Below, piece after piece: positions 21,035 through 30,507 of a stretch of 64,000 nucleotides of DNA. How positions within the stretch are numbered: position 1 is the stretch's first letter; each line of letters begins with the position of its first letter. The DNA is from Williamsia sp. 1135 (GTDB lineage Bacteria; Actinomycetota; Actinomycetes; Mycobacteriales; Mycobacteriaceae). Under the pieces are notes generated by a model. That model was not told the origin of the DNA and did not search any database. It worked only from the letters and a program-made list of their open reading frames with translations. Location: contig NZ_MJEI01000087.1 of assembly GCF_002095395.1 (NCBI RefSeq), positions 22,143 through 86,142 on the forward strand. The letters are read 5' to 3'. The translations under genes and the position numbers were made by a program.

Positions 21035-21664
21035 CCCGATCCCGAGAACCGTCGCGCTCGATGCGATGCCGTTTGCGGCCAGACATCGATCACGCGCCGC
21101 GACATCGGGAAATGCAGCGGTGTCGGTGCGACCGAGCGCTGCGAGCAGAGTGGCCTCCGCCGGCGCTTCGACACTCGTGGGATTCGGCCCGCCGTCGGCG
21201 AGTGCCGGCTCCGCCGAACCACCGGTGAATGCGAAGGTGGTGGCCACGGCGATGCCTGCGACCGCAGCGGCCGCGGCGAGACCGACCAGCGCACCGGAAT
21301 GTCTGCGCCACAGAGGTATCGGCGTGGCCGCAGGTGGTGTCGAAGCCATCGGGGTCCGCGCCGATCCTTGGTCGCGCAACGAGCGCAGGGTCGCGTCCAG
21401 GGTGGCCTGCGCGTAATCCGGCAGTGGCTCGGAGACCGCGGAACCCTCGCGGAGCTGACCCGTTGTGGTCTCGAGCGCCCTCCAGATCGCCATGGAGTCG
21501 GGATCGGCCAGCACCCGAGGACGTAGTTGCTCGGCGATGTCGTCGGGATAGACGCCGGCATGCAGATCGGCCACGACGTCGACGGAATAGGGAGGTTCGG
21601 GCAGTTCCCGAGGCGGGTGACCCCGACTTCCGATACCGAACATCGTCGCCAGCTCCAGTTCCAT
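20891..21664 (-). CDS. rsmA: anti-sigma-M factor candidate (Rv3912-like)
   Basis: 257 residues: cytoplasmic N-terminus (about 1-115), one membrane helix (HSGALVGLAAAAAVAGIAVA, about 118-140) and an extracytoplasmic C-terminal domain. It lacks the Cys/His zinc anti-sigma motif. Position between sigM and trxB, in sigM orientation, identifies it as the Rv3912 counterpart, which restrains SigM in M. tuberculosis. Unusually, a mug gene separates it from sigM. An internal ATG at 21643 is an alternative start. The 3' end overlaps the PAP2 gene. Confidence 0.78.
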   Translation of the reverse strand: MELELATMFGIGSRGHPPRELPEPPYSVDVVADLHAGVYPDDIAEQLRPRVLADPDSMAIWRALETTTGQLREGSAVSEPLPDYAQATLDATLRSLRDQGSARTPMASTPPAATPIPLWRRHSGALVGLAAAAAVAGIAVATTFAFTGGSAEPALADGGPNPTSVEAPAEATLLAALGRTDTAAFPDVAARDRCLAANGIASSATVLGIGSLDTGGEPSTVILLATGTIGRFDALVVGAACDTGNPATISRTTIGNQ

Positions 21665-21735
21665 CGTCTTTGTTGTTCCCAGCTAGGACGCCGTGGTGTG
21701 GCGGTTGGTTCCCGGGTTTCCCGGCCAGAGTTTTC

Positions 21736-22299
21736 TCAAACGACTCCCGCGGCGACTGCTGCCTCGCGATAGGCCGTCGCGAGGGTGTCGACGGTGTGGT
21801 GGGCATTCAGTCCGCTGGGGTTCGGTACCACCCAGACCTCGGCGTTGCCGAACCTCCGCTCCTGGAGGCCGGCGACGGCCTTCTTCTCACCGAAAGCCGT
21901 GCGGTAGGCGGTGATCCCGGCGACGGCGACGACCTTCGGGGCTGTGCGCTCGACGGTCGACACCAGGGCGTCGGCGCCCTCGCGGAACTCGTCTGCGGAC
22001 AACTCGTCGGCGCGAGCCGTTGCCCGGCGGACCATGTTCGTGATCCCCACTCCCCTTTCCAGCAAGAGGTCGCGGTCGGCGGGTTTCATACCGGCGGATG
22101 CATCGATGACCCGATCGACGATGCCGGCCCGGTACAGCGCCGGGTAGAACCGATTGCCGGGCCGGGCGAAGTGCGCACCGGTCGCCGCGGTCCACAGGCC
22201 GGGGTTGATTCCCACGAACAGCAGCCGGCAGCCCGGTCCGATCAGATCGCTGATCTCGACATCTCGGAACGTCTCGAGTTCGGCCCGGGTGAAACCCAT
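21736..22299 (-). CDS. mug: G/U mismatch-specific uracil-DNA glycosylase (Mug/TDG)
   Basis: 187-residue base-excision glycosylase removing uracil or thymine mispaired with guanine. The motif GINPG in LLFVGINPGLWTAATGAHFA contains the catalytic Asn, and NPSGLNAHHT is the C-terminal substrate-contact motif. The ATG is at 22299. It lies 71 bp before the anti-sigma gene and 80 bp after sigM, so it is probably transcribed with the SigM locus. Confidence 0.92.
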   Translation of the reverse strand: MGFTRAELETFRDVEISDLIGPGCRLLFVGINPGLWTAATGAHFARPGNRFYPALYRAGIVDRVIDASAGMKPADRDLLLERGVGITNMVRRATARADELSADEFREGADALVSTVERTAPKVVAVAGITAYRTAFGEKKAVAGLQERRFGNAEVWVVPNPSGLNAHHTVDTLATAYREAAVAAGVV

Positions 22300-22379
22300 T
22301 GTTCCAGTAGACCCGATGATGGGTTGTTTTGGCCAACAAACCCCCAGGTGACCGCCGCCAAATCAACCCATTATCGGAT

Positions 22380-22970
22380 TCAGGTGGTCGGTTCGTCCGC
22401 TGTATCGCGCAGATGGCCGAGTACCACAGCGAGTTTCGCGCGCCCGCGGGCACATCTACTCTTGATCGTCCCGCTGGGGACGCCGAGCAGGGCCGCGGCC
22501 TCGGCAACCGAATAACCTTCGATGTCCACTGCCACAATGGCATCGCGCTGTTCAGGTGGAAGGGTGTCGAGAGCGCGGCCGATCGACATCGACAGATCGA
22601 CGTCGCCGTGGTGGTCTCGCGGATCGGCGTACTGGCCGACATCGAACTCCGGCAGCGGCACCGTGAGCCGAGACTTGTTGCGCCGGATACGATCCAGGCT
22701 CGCGTTGACAACGATGCGGTGCAGCCAGGAACTGACCTTGGAGTCGGCGCGGAAGCGGTGAGCCATGCAATGGGCGTTGAGGAGTGCGTCCTGCAGGGCG
22801 TCGGCTGCGTCCTCACCGGTATGCGAGGTCCGCCGGGCGACGGCCCACAAATGGCCCTGATGGCGGGCGATCAGGATGCCGAACGCATCACGATCCCCCG
22901 CCACATGCGCAGACAACAATTCTTCATCGGTACGCGAATCATCCCCACCGACCTTCCCCCACTCGGCCAT
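22380..22970 (-). CDS. sigM: ECF RNA polymerase sigma factor SigM
   Basis: 196 residues with region 2 (DALQDALLNAHCMAHRFRADSKVSSWL-like segment, -10 recognition) and region 4 (LPPEQRDAIVAVDIEGYSVAEAAALLGV, -35 recognition). It directs RNA polymerase to envelope/stress promoters; in M. tuberculosis SigM controls Esx and lipid genes. Synteny with rsmA and trxB supports SigM rather than another ECF factor. I looked for a GGAAC-N-CGTC autoregulatory promoter in the 145 bp upstream and found none that is convincing. It is divergent from the Stealth gene. Confidence 0.9.
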   Translation of the reverse strand: MAEWGKVGGDDSRTDEELLSAHVAGDRDAFGILIARHQGHLWAVARRTSHTGEDAADALQDALLNAHCMAHRFRADSKVSSWLHRIVVNASLDRIRRNKSRLTVPLPEFDVGQYADPRDHHGDVDLSMSIGRALDTLPPEQRDAIVAVDIEGYSVAEAAALLGVPSGTIKSRCARGRAKLAVVLGHLRDTADEPTT

Positions 22971-23115
22971 GGATGGAGACTAATCGACGGTTATGTCTCG
23001 CGCGAGGGGGAACTGCAAAGCATCTGTTTGATGGACAACAGGTCCCCGGCACTACACTGAGCTGATCCCGGGGACTTCTCGGCCGTTCGCCGTCCCCGGA
23101 AGGATTCACACCACT

Positions 23116-24708
23116 TTGTCGTCTGCGCCGCACGAGATCTATCTGCTTCCGCCGGAACCCTCCCGTCACGAGACCGTTCTGCAGGAATCGGCCGCGTCGG
23201 TGGCCCGGCTCAGTGAGCGCTCCGATGTGGTCGGGTTCGAGGGCAGGTATGCGCTGAAGATCACGTCGACGACGCCACATGGCGCGATGGTCGAGGATCT
23301 GTTGTTCATCCGCGCGGTGCTGGACACGGCCGACATCGAATATCTGCTGGTCCGGGGCAATGACGAACGCCCGGTCATCGCGATCGCGTGGACCGATCGC
23401 GCTGCCCTCAAGGCAGCGCTCGTCGACGCCTGCATTCGCGAACCGTTCTACTCGAAGACCGTGGATGCCGAGCGCGGGAAGGCCGTGCTGGTGGGCGACG
23501 GATTGCTCTCGGTATCACCCAAGGCCCGGATCTTCCGGCTCTACCGGCCGCGGGTCGAGCCGACCAGTGGCCTGAACTACGGAGCAGCGACAGGTGTGCA
23601 GATCGAACTGTGGTCGTTCGACGACACCGACATCGTGCTGCCCATCGAGAACTCGCTGACCCGGCGTACCGTCCGCCGCGACGAAGCGGTGCGAGGCACG
23701 GTCGAGCGTTTCGGGAAGACCTGGCCGTCGATCGAGAACATGTTCGCCGGACACGCATCCGACATCGGTTTCGAGATCGACCTGGTGTTCTCCTGGGTCG
23801 ACGGTTCGTCGGCCGAGTTCCAGGCGCAGCGTGCGAAGCGGATGAAGAATTACGTTGTCGGTGAGGGAGATACCTCAGCGGCTCGCTTTCGCCAGATCGA
23901 CGAGCTCAAGTACGCGTTGCGGTCGGTCCACATGTACGCGCCCTGGATACGGCGGATCTTCGTCGCCACCGACTCGCCGCGGCCGGCGTGGCTTGCCGAT
24001 GACCCGCGGGTGACCTTCATGGCCAGTGAGGACTTCTTCGCCGACACCTCGGTGTTGCCGACGCACAACTCGCAGGCCGTCGAAAGCCAATTGCACCACA
24101 TCCCAGGGCTTTCCGAGCACTTCCTGTATTCGAACGACGACATGTTCTTCGGCCGTCCGGTCGGGCCGCAGATGTTCTTCTCCCCGGGGGGCATCAGTAT
24201 GTTCATCGAAGCCGACACCCGAATCGGGTTGGGGTACAGCGATACCGACCGCAGCGGCTTCGAAAATGCAGCGCGCGTGAACCGGCGTCTGCTGCAGGAA
24301 CGGTTCGGGCTCATGACGACCCGTCACCTCGAACACGCCGCCACCCCGCTGCGGAAGAGCGTGATGGCCGAGATGGAGCGTGAGTTCCCCGAAGAGTTCG
24401 CGGCCACCGCTGCAAGCGTGTTCCGGGCCAGCACCAACATCTCGGTCACCAACTCGCTGTACCACTACTACGCGTTGATGAGCGGCCGAGCGGTGGTGCA
24501 GAAGGACGCAAAGGTCAAGTACATCGACACCACCGGGTATGCGGGTCTCAAGGCGATGGAGAAGATGCTGCCCAAGAGGGCCGTGGACTTCTTCTGCCTC
24601 AATGACGGAAGCTTCCCCGAGGTCGACCTCGAACTCCGGACCAAAGTGGTCACCGAGTTCTTGGACCGCTACTTCCCGATCGTCGCCCCTTGGGAGACGA
24701 CGACGTAG
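23116..24708 (+). CDS. Stealth-family sugar-phosphate transferase
   Basis: 530 residues. Stealth conserved regions are visible: CR1 FEIDLVFSWVDGSS (about 219-231), CR2 RFRQIDELKYALRSVHMYAP to LSEHFLYSNDDMFFG (about 257-345), CR3 TRHLEHAATPLRKSVM and the C-terminal CR4 region. Family members include capsule hexose-1-phosphate transferases and mammalian GNPTAB, so a role in surface polysaccharide assembly is likely. The start is TTG 23116 with GGAAGGA 11 bases upstream; no better start exists. It is divergent from sigM and convergent with the phosphodiesterase gene. It is absent from this place in M. tuberculosis. Confidence 0.9.
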   Translation: MSSAPHEIYLLPPEPSRHETVLQESAASVARLSERSDVVGFEGRYALKITSTTPHGAMVEDLLFIRAVLDTADIEYLLVRGNDERPVIAIAWTDRAALKAALVDACIREPFYSKTVDAERGKAVLVGDGLLSVSPKARIFRLYRPRVEPTSGLNYGAATGVQIELWSFDDTDIVLPIENSLTRRTVRRDEAVRGTVERFGKTWPSIENMFAGHASDIGFEIDLVFSWVDGSSAEFQAQRAKRMKNYVVGEGDTSAARFRQIDELKYALRSVHMYAPWIRRIFVATDSPRPAWLADDPRVTFMASEDFFADTSVLPTHNSQAVESQLHHIPGLSEHFLYSNDDMFFGRPVGPQMFFSPGGISMFIEADTRIGLGYSDTDRSGFENAARVNRRLLQERFGLMTTRHLEHAATPLRKSVMAEMEREFPEEFAATAASVFRASTNISVTNSLYHYYALMSGRAVVQKDAKVKYIDTTGYAGLKAMEKMLPKRAVDFFCLNDGSFPEVDLELRTKVVTEFLDRYFPIVAPWETTT

Positions 24709-24714
24709 CCAGGG

Positions 24715-25626
24715 TCAGACGCGGGTGCTCGCGCGTCGGCGGGTGCTGTCGGCGATGTAGACACCGGCCTCGGTGAGCCGCGCCGCGGTCTGCTCGGGCG
24801 AGACGTATTCCCCCACCGTGTCGAACGTGCCGATGGGTACGGCCGAGTGCACGACGGTGTCGTCGTAGACGTGGATGAGGTTGTAACCCTGACCCCCGTC
24901 ACGGCCACGCATCGCACCGGTGGGCACGTTGAGGTCCTGGTTGTAGCACGTCGCCGCCGCCACCGAGACCGGTATGCCCGCAAAGGTGGCTGTCGTCGAA
25001 TAGTGCAGGTGCCCGGCGATGATCGCCCGGACATCGGTGCCGCGCAACACATCTGCGAGCCGGTGCTGGTCGCGTAGTTCGACGACGACCGCCAGGTCCA
25101 GCACGCAGGGGACCGGCGGATGGTGCATCGCCAGGATGGTGCCCTGCTCGGCCGGGGTCGCCAGCACCCCCGTGAGCCAGTCGAGCTGGGCATCGGTGAG
25201 TTCGCCGTGGTGTTTGCCGGGCACCGTCGAATCGAGGTTGACGATCCGGAGTCCGTCCACGTCATGGATGCGATCGATCGGCGCGGTCCCGGGCTCTTCC
25301 CGGAGTAATTCGACCCGGAAGCTCGCGCGGTCGTCGTGATTACCCATGGCCCAGATCAACTCGGCGTCCAGGGCGGCTGCCACGGGCTCGACCATGGTCC
25401 GCAGCGTCTGGTACGCCGTCGGGTCGCCCTGGTCGGTGAGGTCACCGGTGAACACCATCGCATCGATGTCGACGCCCGACCCGGTGAGCTCGGCGAGGAT
25501 CTGCCGCAGGCGGGCGGTGCTGTCGACGCCGCCGTAGAGGTTCTCGTCGCCGATGATCAGATGTGTGTCACTGACGTGGACGATGCAATGATTCGGCCGG
25601 GGATACTCGGCTCTGCGGACAGTCAT
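24715..25626 (-). CDS. calcineurin-like phosphodiesterase (CpdA/Rv0805 type)
   Basis: 303-residue class III cyclic-nucleotide phosphodiesterase-like protein. The dinuclear metal motifs occur in order: DTH (HVSDTHL), GDLTD, GNHDD, MHHPPVP and GHLHYS. Substrate could be cAMP, as reported for Rv0805, but this fold is promiscuous. The start is ATG 25626 ([11 protein letters not shown]); the open frame upstream is not conserved-looking. A 200-bp divergent region separates it from the NUDIX gene. Confidence 0.9.
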   Translation of the reverse strand: MTVRRAEYPRPNHCIVHVSDTHLIIGDENLYGGVDSTARLRQILAELTGSGVDIDAMVFTGDLTDQGDPTAYQTLRTMVEPVAAALDAELIWAMGNHDDRASFRVELLREEPGTAPIDRIHDVDGLRIVNLDSTVPGKHHGELTDAQLDWLTGVLATPAEQGTILAMHHPPVPCVLDLAVVVELRDQHRLADVLRGTDVRAIIAGHLHYSTTATFAGIPVSVAAATCYNQDLNVPTGAMRGRDGGQGYNLIHVYDDTVVHSAVPIGTFDTVGEYVSPEQTAARLTEAGVYIADSTRRRASTRV

Positions 25627-25826
25627 CGCACTCTCGTTTCCCAATTGGACGTGCCTGCAATACCGGCGATTGCCGCCACTCACACTAGCCAAACACACTG
25701 AGGATGCCCTGATGGGTACATACCTGGGTTCGCGGTGTGAACAGTGGGCCACCGGCAGGGTGCGCGCGGCGCCCGATGCACTCTGGCAGGGTGGTACGCG
25801 GTGTGCGTGCGCGGGAGAGGTGGCCA

Positions 25827-26273
25827 ATGGATCGTCGACGGCGAGAAGCCGCTCGCATCGTCCTCATCGACGAAGCCGGCCGAACCCTGCTCTTCCGAGG
25901 TCTCGACCCCACCGATCCGGCCGCGGGGTCGTGGTGGTTCACCCCTGGCGGCGGTCGAGAGGGTGACGAGACGCAGGAACAGACCGCGCGCCGCGAGGTG
26001 CTGGAGGAGACGGGATTCGAGGTCGGGCACATGTCGGGTCCGGTGCTGCACCGTGAGTTCGACATCATGTTCGTCGGCGAGCCGATCCATCAGTCGGAGG
26101 TCTACTTCATCGCGCACGTGCCCGCATTCGAGCCACGGTCGGCCGGGTGGACGGACTTGGAGCGCACGTCATTTCTCGACCACCGATGGTGGAGTCCCGA
26201 AGAGATCGAGGCCAGCACCGAGTTCATCTACCCGGTCAACCTCGCGGAACTGGTCCGGCGACACCGCGTTTAA
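25827..26273 (+). CDS. NUDIX hydrolase
   Basis: 148 residues. A complete NUDIX box occurs at [10 protein letters not shown] through RREVLEETG (pattern GX5EX7REUXEEXGU), so it should hydrolyse a nucleoside diphosphate linked to another moiety. The substrate is unknown. ATG 25827 follows GGGAGAGG at 25813-25820. The stop overlaps that of the convergent Tag-like gene by 4 bp. Confidence 0.9.
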   Translation: MDRRRREAARIVLIDEAGRTLLFRGLDPTDPAAGSWWFTPGGGREGDETQEQTARREVLEETGFEVGHMSGPVLHREFDIMFVGEPIHQSEVYFIAHVPAFEPRSAGWTDLERTSFLDHRWWSPEEIEASTEFIYPVNLAELVRRHRV

Positions 26274-26887
26274 CCATTCCAGACCCCGGAACTGCCACGC
26301 CGGAACGACGACATGAGGTGCGTGTCGACGATTCCGATCGCCTCCATCAGGGCATACATCGTGGTCGGCCCGACGAACCGGAAACCGATTTTTCGCAGTG
26401 CCTTCGACATTGCGACCGATTCGGGAGAGCTGGTGGGTACGTCCCCGATCGACTCCGGTCGCGGCGTCTGCTGCGGCCTGAACGACCACAGGAAGTCGAC
26501 CAGCCCACCGCCGGCCCGCAGCTGCTGGGTGGCGCGCGCGTTGCCGACGGCGGCCTCGATCTTCCCGCGGTGCCGGATGATCCGGGCATCGGTCAACAGG
26601 GTGTCGATCTCCGCATCGCCGAAGGCGGCAACGGTGTCCACGTCGAAGTCGCGGAACACCTCACGGAAAGCGGGGCGCTTGCGCAGGATGGTCGCCCACG
26701 ACAGACCGGCCTGAAAGCCTTCGAGCACGAGGCGTTCGAAGTGGGCGTTCTCGCCGGACACCGACATACCCCACTCGGTGTCGTAGTAGTCGCGCATCAA
26801 TCCCGGCTGCGCCGCCCACACCGGACGGATGAGTCCGTCCTCGCACAGCATCGCGCCCTCGGGGAGATCGTCGGCGGACCGTGCCAT
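26270..26887 (-). CDS. tag: DNA-3-methyladenine glycosylase I (Tag-like), zinc ligands missing
   Basis: 205 residues with strong Tag identity through LEGFQAGLSWATILRKR (catalytic Glu), IIRHRGKIEAAVGNARA and FVGPTTMYALMEAIGIV. In E. coli Tag, Cys4, His17, His175 and Cys179 bind zinc. Here RCGW reads RPVW, YHDNEWG reads YYDTEWG and the Cys179 position is Ser (THLMSSF), so three of four ligands are gone. It may be a zinc-free form with intact catalysis. The ATG overlaps the murJ stop by one base (TGATG), so it is co-translated with the murJ operon. Confidence 0.88.
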   Translation of the reverse strand: MARSADDLPEGAMLCEDGLIRPVWAAQPGLMRDYYDTEWGMSVSGENAHFERLVLEGFQAGLSWATILRKRPAFREVFRDFDVDTVAAFGDAEIDTLLTDARIIRHRGKIEAAVGNARATQQLRAGGGLVDFLWSFRPQQTPRPESIGDVPTSSPESVAMSKALRKIGFRFVGPTTMYALMEAIGIVDTHLMSSFRRGSSGVWNG

Positions 26888-29800
26888 CAGCCCGTCATCG
26901 AGACCTGGCTGATCGCACCCTGATAGCGGCCGTTGTCGTTGCGCGGCAACGACGTCAACCACACGAGTACGTACTTGGACGGCCCGGCGCCCGTGATCGG
27001 GATGCGTGTCTCCTGCGCCTCCAGGGTGGCCGCGCCGACCCGGCGGGTGGTCTCGAAAGCGGCCTGCGGATTGTCGGCGGTCCGGATCTCCACTTGGATT
27101 CCCGGGGTGGGTGTCCGGATGACGACCTCGGTGAGGGTGGCGTCGCGCTCGAGGGTGAACATCAGACCGAGACCGGGTTTGAGGTTGCCGAACCTGGGTC
27201 CGCCGCGGTACTCGTCTGTCTGCCAGGGTGGTGCCTGCCCGCTGATGACGTTGTTCAGATTCTGCCTGCTGTCGGGCTCCTGATCGGAGTAGTCCAGCAT
27301 CGAGACCGCGGCCAGGGGTATCGGAGCTGCTGCCGCCGGGGCACCTTCGGCTCCGGAGGCCGGTGCCGACGAGGAGAAGATGGAGTCGATGTCGGGTGTC
27401 GAGTCGTCGGCGCCGAAAGAATTGCTCGCCCACACGACCAGCGCGATGACCAGGAACAGCGTCAACAGCGCGGCGCCGGCGATGGTAGCGATCATCCGCA
27501 CCGAACGCGGCTTCTTCTGTTCTGTTCCACCCGAGCCCAACATGCGCGGCTTCGCTCGCGGAGTCGAGCTGACGGGGGCTCCCCCGGGCCCGACCTGCGC
27601 AATGAGGTCGGTCTTCTGATCGAGCACCGTTGCCTGGTCGAGAACGTGCTGAACCGTTGCTGCCGTTCGGATCCCGCTGTTGCCCTCCAGCGCCCGCGCC
27701 GCGACGGCGGAGATCTCGAACGGCACATCCGGTCGTTCGGCGCGCGGTTCGCGTGGCAGGTTGTCCGGCCCGGGGGCCGCGGGGGGCAGGCCACCGACCG
27801 GCTCGTTCGACTTGCGGCTCGTGGCCAGGGTCGAGCCGGTGTCGGGGTCCAGCGGCCAGCGGGCGAGCAGGAGCGCGTACAGCACTGCGCCGAGTCCACG
27901 GACGTCGGTCGACTTGTCGGAGTCGACGAGCGTGCCGGGGAACGCCACGAAGGCGTTGCCCTCCTGGCTGATCCGGATGCGCTCGGGGTGGTCGATCGAG
28001 AGTGCGCCCCCGTTGCGGTGTGCGGATTCGGCCGCGGCCGCGAGCGCGCGGACGGCCCTGGCGGCGCCGACCGGTGAGGGGCCTGACTTCGCGACGTCGG
28101 CCAGCGACGAACTCGGAACCCATTCGGCCACAACGATTCCACCGGAGGAGCCGCGCACGACGTCGAGGACGCGCGCGATCCCGGGTGAATTGATCCGGCC
28201 GAGTCGCAGGGTGCGGGACAGGACCGCCTGGGGTCCTTCGTCGCGAGGATCGATGCGGACACCGGGTTCCGGTGGCGGTGCGACCTGCTGGGCATCGACG
28301 AATGTCAGCGCGACATCACGATCGAGGTTGATGTCGCGGGCCTGCCAGAACTGCAGACCGCGCGCCCCGCCGTGGTGCTGCAGCAATCGGTACCGCCCGC
28401 CCGCCACGGCGGCTCCCGGTAGGAGTCGGGGCCCTCTGCGCGAACGCAAGTCGGGCACCGGGCGGTCGGGCGCCGGCGCCACACCTTCTCTCGGGCGTGG
28501 CTGCTCGGCTTTCGCCTTCGTGGTCGGCTGATCGTCGCTGCCGCCTCCGGTCCGCGAAGCCGCGGTGGTAGGTGCGGGCCCTGCGGCGGGCGGTTTGTCG
28601 GCATCCTGATTCGTCATCGCACCTACTCCTCTCCTTCGATAGCGCAAGTCGGCGGGCGCCCGGACATCCATCCCGGCCGCGCCACCACTGGTGACCGAAT
28701 AGGCCTGCCAGCTCGATGTCCCCCGGTCGAAACGTCGGATGACTTCGACTTGACCAGAATACGGAACGGATTCGTCGGCCGAGATCCGCGGGAACTGGAC
28801 GGTCATGGTGGCCGCGCCGTCGGTGTCCGGTTCGGGTGCCGGAGCGATGGCCGGGATGAACCGGCCGAGCAGCCGGCGCACGGCGACCACCACGGCCAGC
28901 ACGTCGGGGACCCGGAGCAGGGTGAGCACGGTGTAGGTCAGGCCGATGGCGACCACCGCGACCAGGAACAGGTACGCGACCGATCCGAGCTTGCCGTGCT
29001 CGGTTGACATCCGGTGCAGCCCCGACACTTCCGCCAGGCCCCAGACCAGTGCACTGCAGGCGACGGAGGCGCCGATGGTCCACAGGACCGTGCGGCCCAC
29101 GTTGTCCATCCGGGCCCCGCCCAGTCGACTACGGAGCAGGTAGTGGCCGACGATCGCGCCGACCAGATAACCCAGTCCGTTGGACAGCGCCAACCACCGG
29201 ATCACCGCGTCCGGATCGTCGAACAGGACGGGCCCGAGATACGACGACGCGACCTTCACGGCGGTGATACCGATCACCATGTACGTCGGGGTCCAGGCGT
29301 CCTCGCGGGCATAGAAGACGCGTAGCTGCACCAGGGTCATCGCGTACGGGATCATCGTGAAGGCGCCCCAGGAGAGCACGCTGCCCAGCTGCGATGCGGT
29401 GTCGGCGTCGAACTTGCCGAAGTTGAACACGGCGATACCGATGGCCGGTCCGAAGAACGTCATGAACGCGATGATCGGGACCATCGACACCATCGTCAGC
29501 CGGGTGGCAAGGGAGAGATCGTCGACCACGGCATGGGTGTCGTCGGCGGCGGCGTTGCGGGAGAGCCGCGGCATGATCGCGGTCAGGATCGTCACCCCGA
29601 GCACGCCGTACGGTAGCTGCAGCAGCTGCCACTGGGTGGCATAGACGCTGACGCCTGCCTCACTGGCACTCGACGCGATCCGGTAGGTGACGATGAGGCC
29701 GACCTGGAGCACGGCAACGTAGATCACGATGGCCAGCGCCATGTTGCCGAACTTCCGCAGCCGCGCGTCCAGCCCCCACTGCAGGCGCAGTTTCACGCCG

Positions 29801-30507
29801 CTGCGGCGGATGGCCGGTACCAGGACCATTGTCTGGGCCACCACGCCGAGCGTGGTGCCGACACCGAGGATGAGGAGTTTGGTGTCTCCCATCCGGACCG
29901 GGTTCAGAGAGATGTCCCCCGGCGCCGCCGCGTACGCGATCAGGGTCGTGATCTGCACGATGTTGTTGAGCACGGGCGCCCACGCACCCGGTTTGAACAG
30001 GCCCTTCATGTTCAGGATCGCGATGAACAGAGCCGACAGCCCGTAGAACAGCACGGAGGGCAGCAGCAAGAAGGCCAGTGCGGTCGCGAGATCTCGGTTG
30101 ACCTTGCCGTCACCCAGATTGAGGATCGTCAGCGCCGGTGCCGCGACGAGAGCGAGCAGTGTTGCGGCACCCAGCACCACGACGGTGAGGGTGAAGATGC
30201 GGTTGACGAAGCCCGCTCCCCCGTCCGCGTCCTCGCGTTCGGCCCTGACCAGGACGGGAATGACGATCGCGGTGAGCACCGCGCCCAGCACGACTTCGGC
30301 GACCATGTTCGGCAATACGTACGCGGCCTGGAACGACGACGCGATGGCCGCGCCGAGGAGCGCGAGCACGAGGACGGTGCGCACGAAACCGGTGATCCGG
30401 GAGATGAGGGTTGCGAGCGCGATCGAACCGCTGGTCCGCAGGACGCTGTCGTCGGAGGGCTGCTTCGGGACCACCGGTGTCGAACTCCGTGATCCTCCCT
30501 GGGTCAT
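26887..30507 (-). CDS. murJ: MurJ lipid II flippase fused to pseudokinase and extracellular domain
   Basis: 1206 residues, close to the length of M. tuberculosis MviN (Rv3910). Residues about 25-560 form the multi-helix MOP-type flippase (ASSFQAAYVLPNMVAEVVLG). A Pro-rich linker leads to a protein-kinase-like domain (about 690-960) lacking the catalytic HRD and DFG motifs. One membrane helix (IATIAGAALLTLFLVIALVVW) precedes an extracellular beta-rich domain with discoidin-like character. In mycobacteria the pseudokinase is phosphorylated by PknB and bound by FhaA to control peptidoglycan export. It overlaps the upstream DUF6049 gene (ATGA) and tag. Confidence 0.94.
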   Translation of the reverse strand: MTQGGSRSSTPVVPKQPSDDSVLRTSGSIALATLISRITGFVRTVLVLALLGAAIASSFQAAYVLPNMVAEVVLGAVLTAIVIPVLVRAEREDADGGAGFVNRIFTLTVVVLGAATLLALVAAPALTILNLGDGKVNRDLATALAFLLLPSVLFYGLSALFIAILNMKGLFKPGAWAPVLNNIVQITTLIAYAAAPGDISLNPVRMGDTKLLILGVGTTLGVVAQTMVLVPAIRRSGVKLRLQWGLDARLRKFGNMALAIVIYVAVLQVGLIVTYRIASSASEAGVSVYATQWQLLQLPYGVLGVTILTAIMPRLSRNAAADDTHAVVDDLSLATRLTMVSMVPIIAFMTFFGPAIGIAVFNFGKFDADTASQLGSVLSWGAFTMIPYAMTLVQLRVFYAREDAWTPTYMVIGITAVKVASSYLGPVLFDDPDAVIRWLALSNGLGYLVGAIVGHYLLRSRLGGARMDNVGRTVLWTIGASVACSALVWGLAEVSGLHRMSTEHGKLGSVAYLFLVAVVAIGLTYTVLTLLRVPDVLAVVVAVRRLLGRFIPAIAPAPEPDTDGAATMTVQFPRISADESVPYSGQVEVIRRFDRGTSSWQAYSVTSGGAAGMDVRAPADLRYRRRGVGAMTNQDADKPPAAGPAPTTAASRTGGGSDDQPTTKAKAEQPRPREGVAPAPDRPVPDLRSRRGPRLLPGAAVAGGRYRLLQHHGGARGLQFWQARDINLDRDVALTFVDAQQVAPPPEPGVRIDPRDEGPQAVLSRTLRLGRINSPGIARVLDVVRGSSGGIVVAEWVPSSSLADVAKSGPSPVGAARAVRALAAAAESAHRNGGALSIDHPERIRISQEGNAFVAFPGTLVDSDKSTDVRGLGAVLYALLLARWPLDPDTGSTLATSRKSNEPVGGLPPAAPGPDNLPREPRAERPDVPFEISAVAARALEGNSGIRTAATVQHVLDQATVLDQKTDLIAQVGPGGAPVSSTPRAKPRMLGSGGTEQKKPRSVRMIATIAGAALLTLFLVIALVVWASNSFGADDSTPDIDSIFSSSAPASGAEGAPAAAAPIPLAAVSMLDYSDQEPDSRQNLNNVISGQAPPWQTDEYRGGPRFGNLKPGLGLMFTLERDATLTEVVIRTPTPGIQVEIRTADNPQAAFETTRRVGAATLEAQETRIPITGAGPSKYVLVWLTSLPRNDNGRYQGAISQVSMTG

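Noticed and set aside
22971..23115. SigM-type promoter (GGAAC plus CGTC) between sigM and the Stealth gene
   Set aside because: GGAAC and CGTC words occur but not in a correct orientation and spacing on either strand.
26888..28123. Open frame extending tag upstream into murJ
   Set aside because: The extension is Arg/Gly-rich shadow sequence of murJ; Tag homology begins only at the ATG at 26887.
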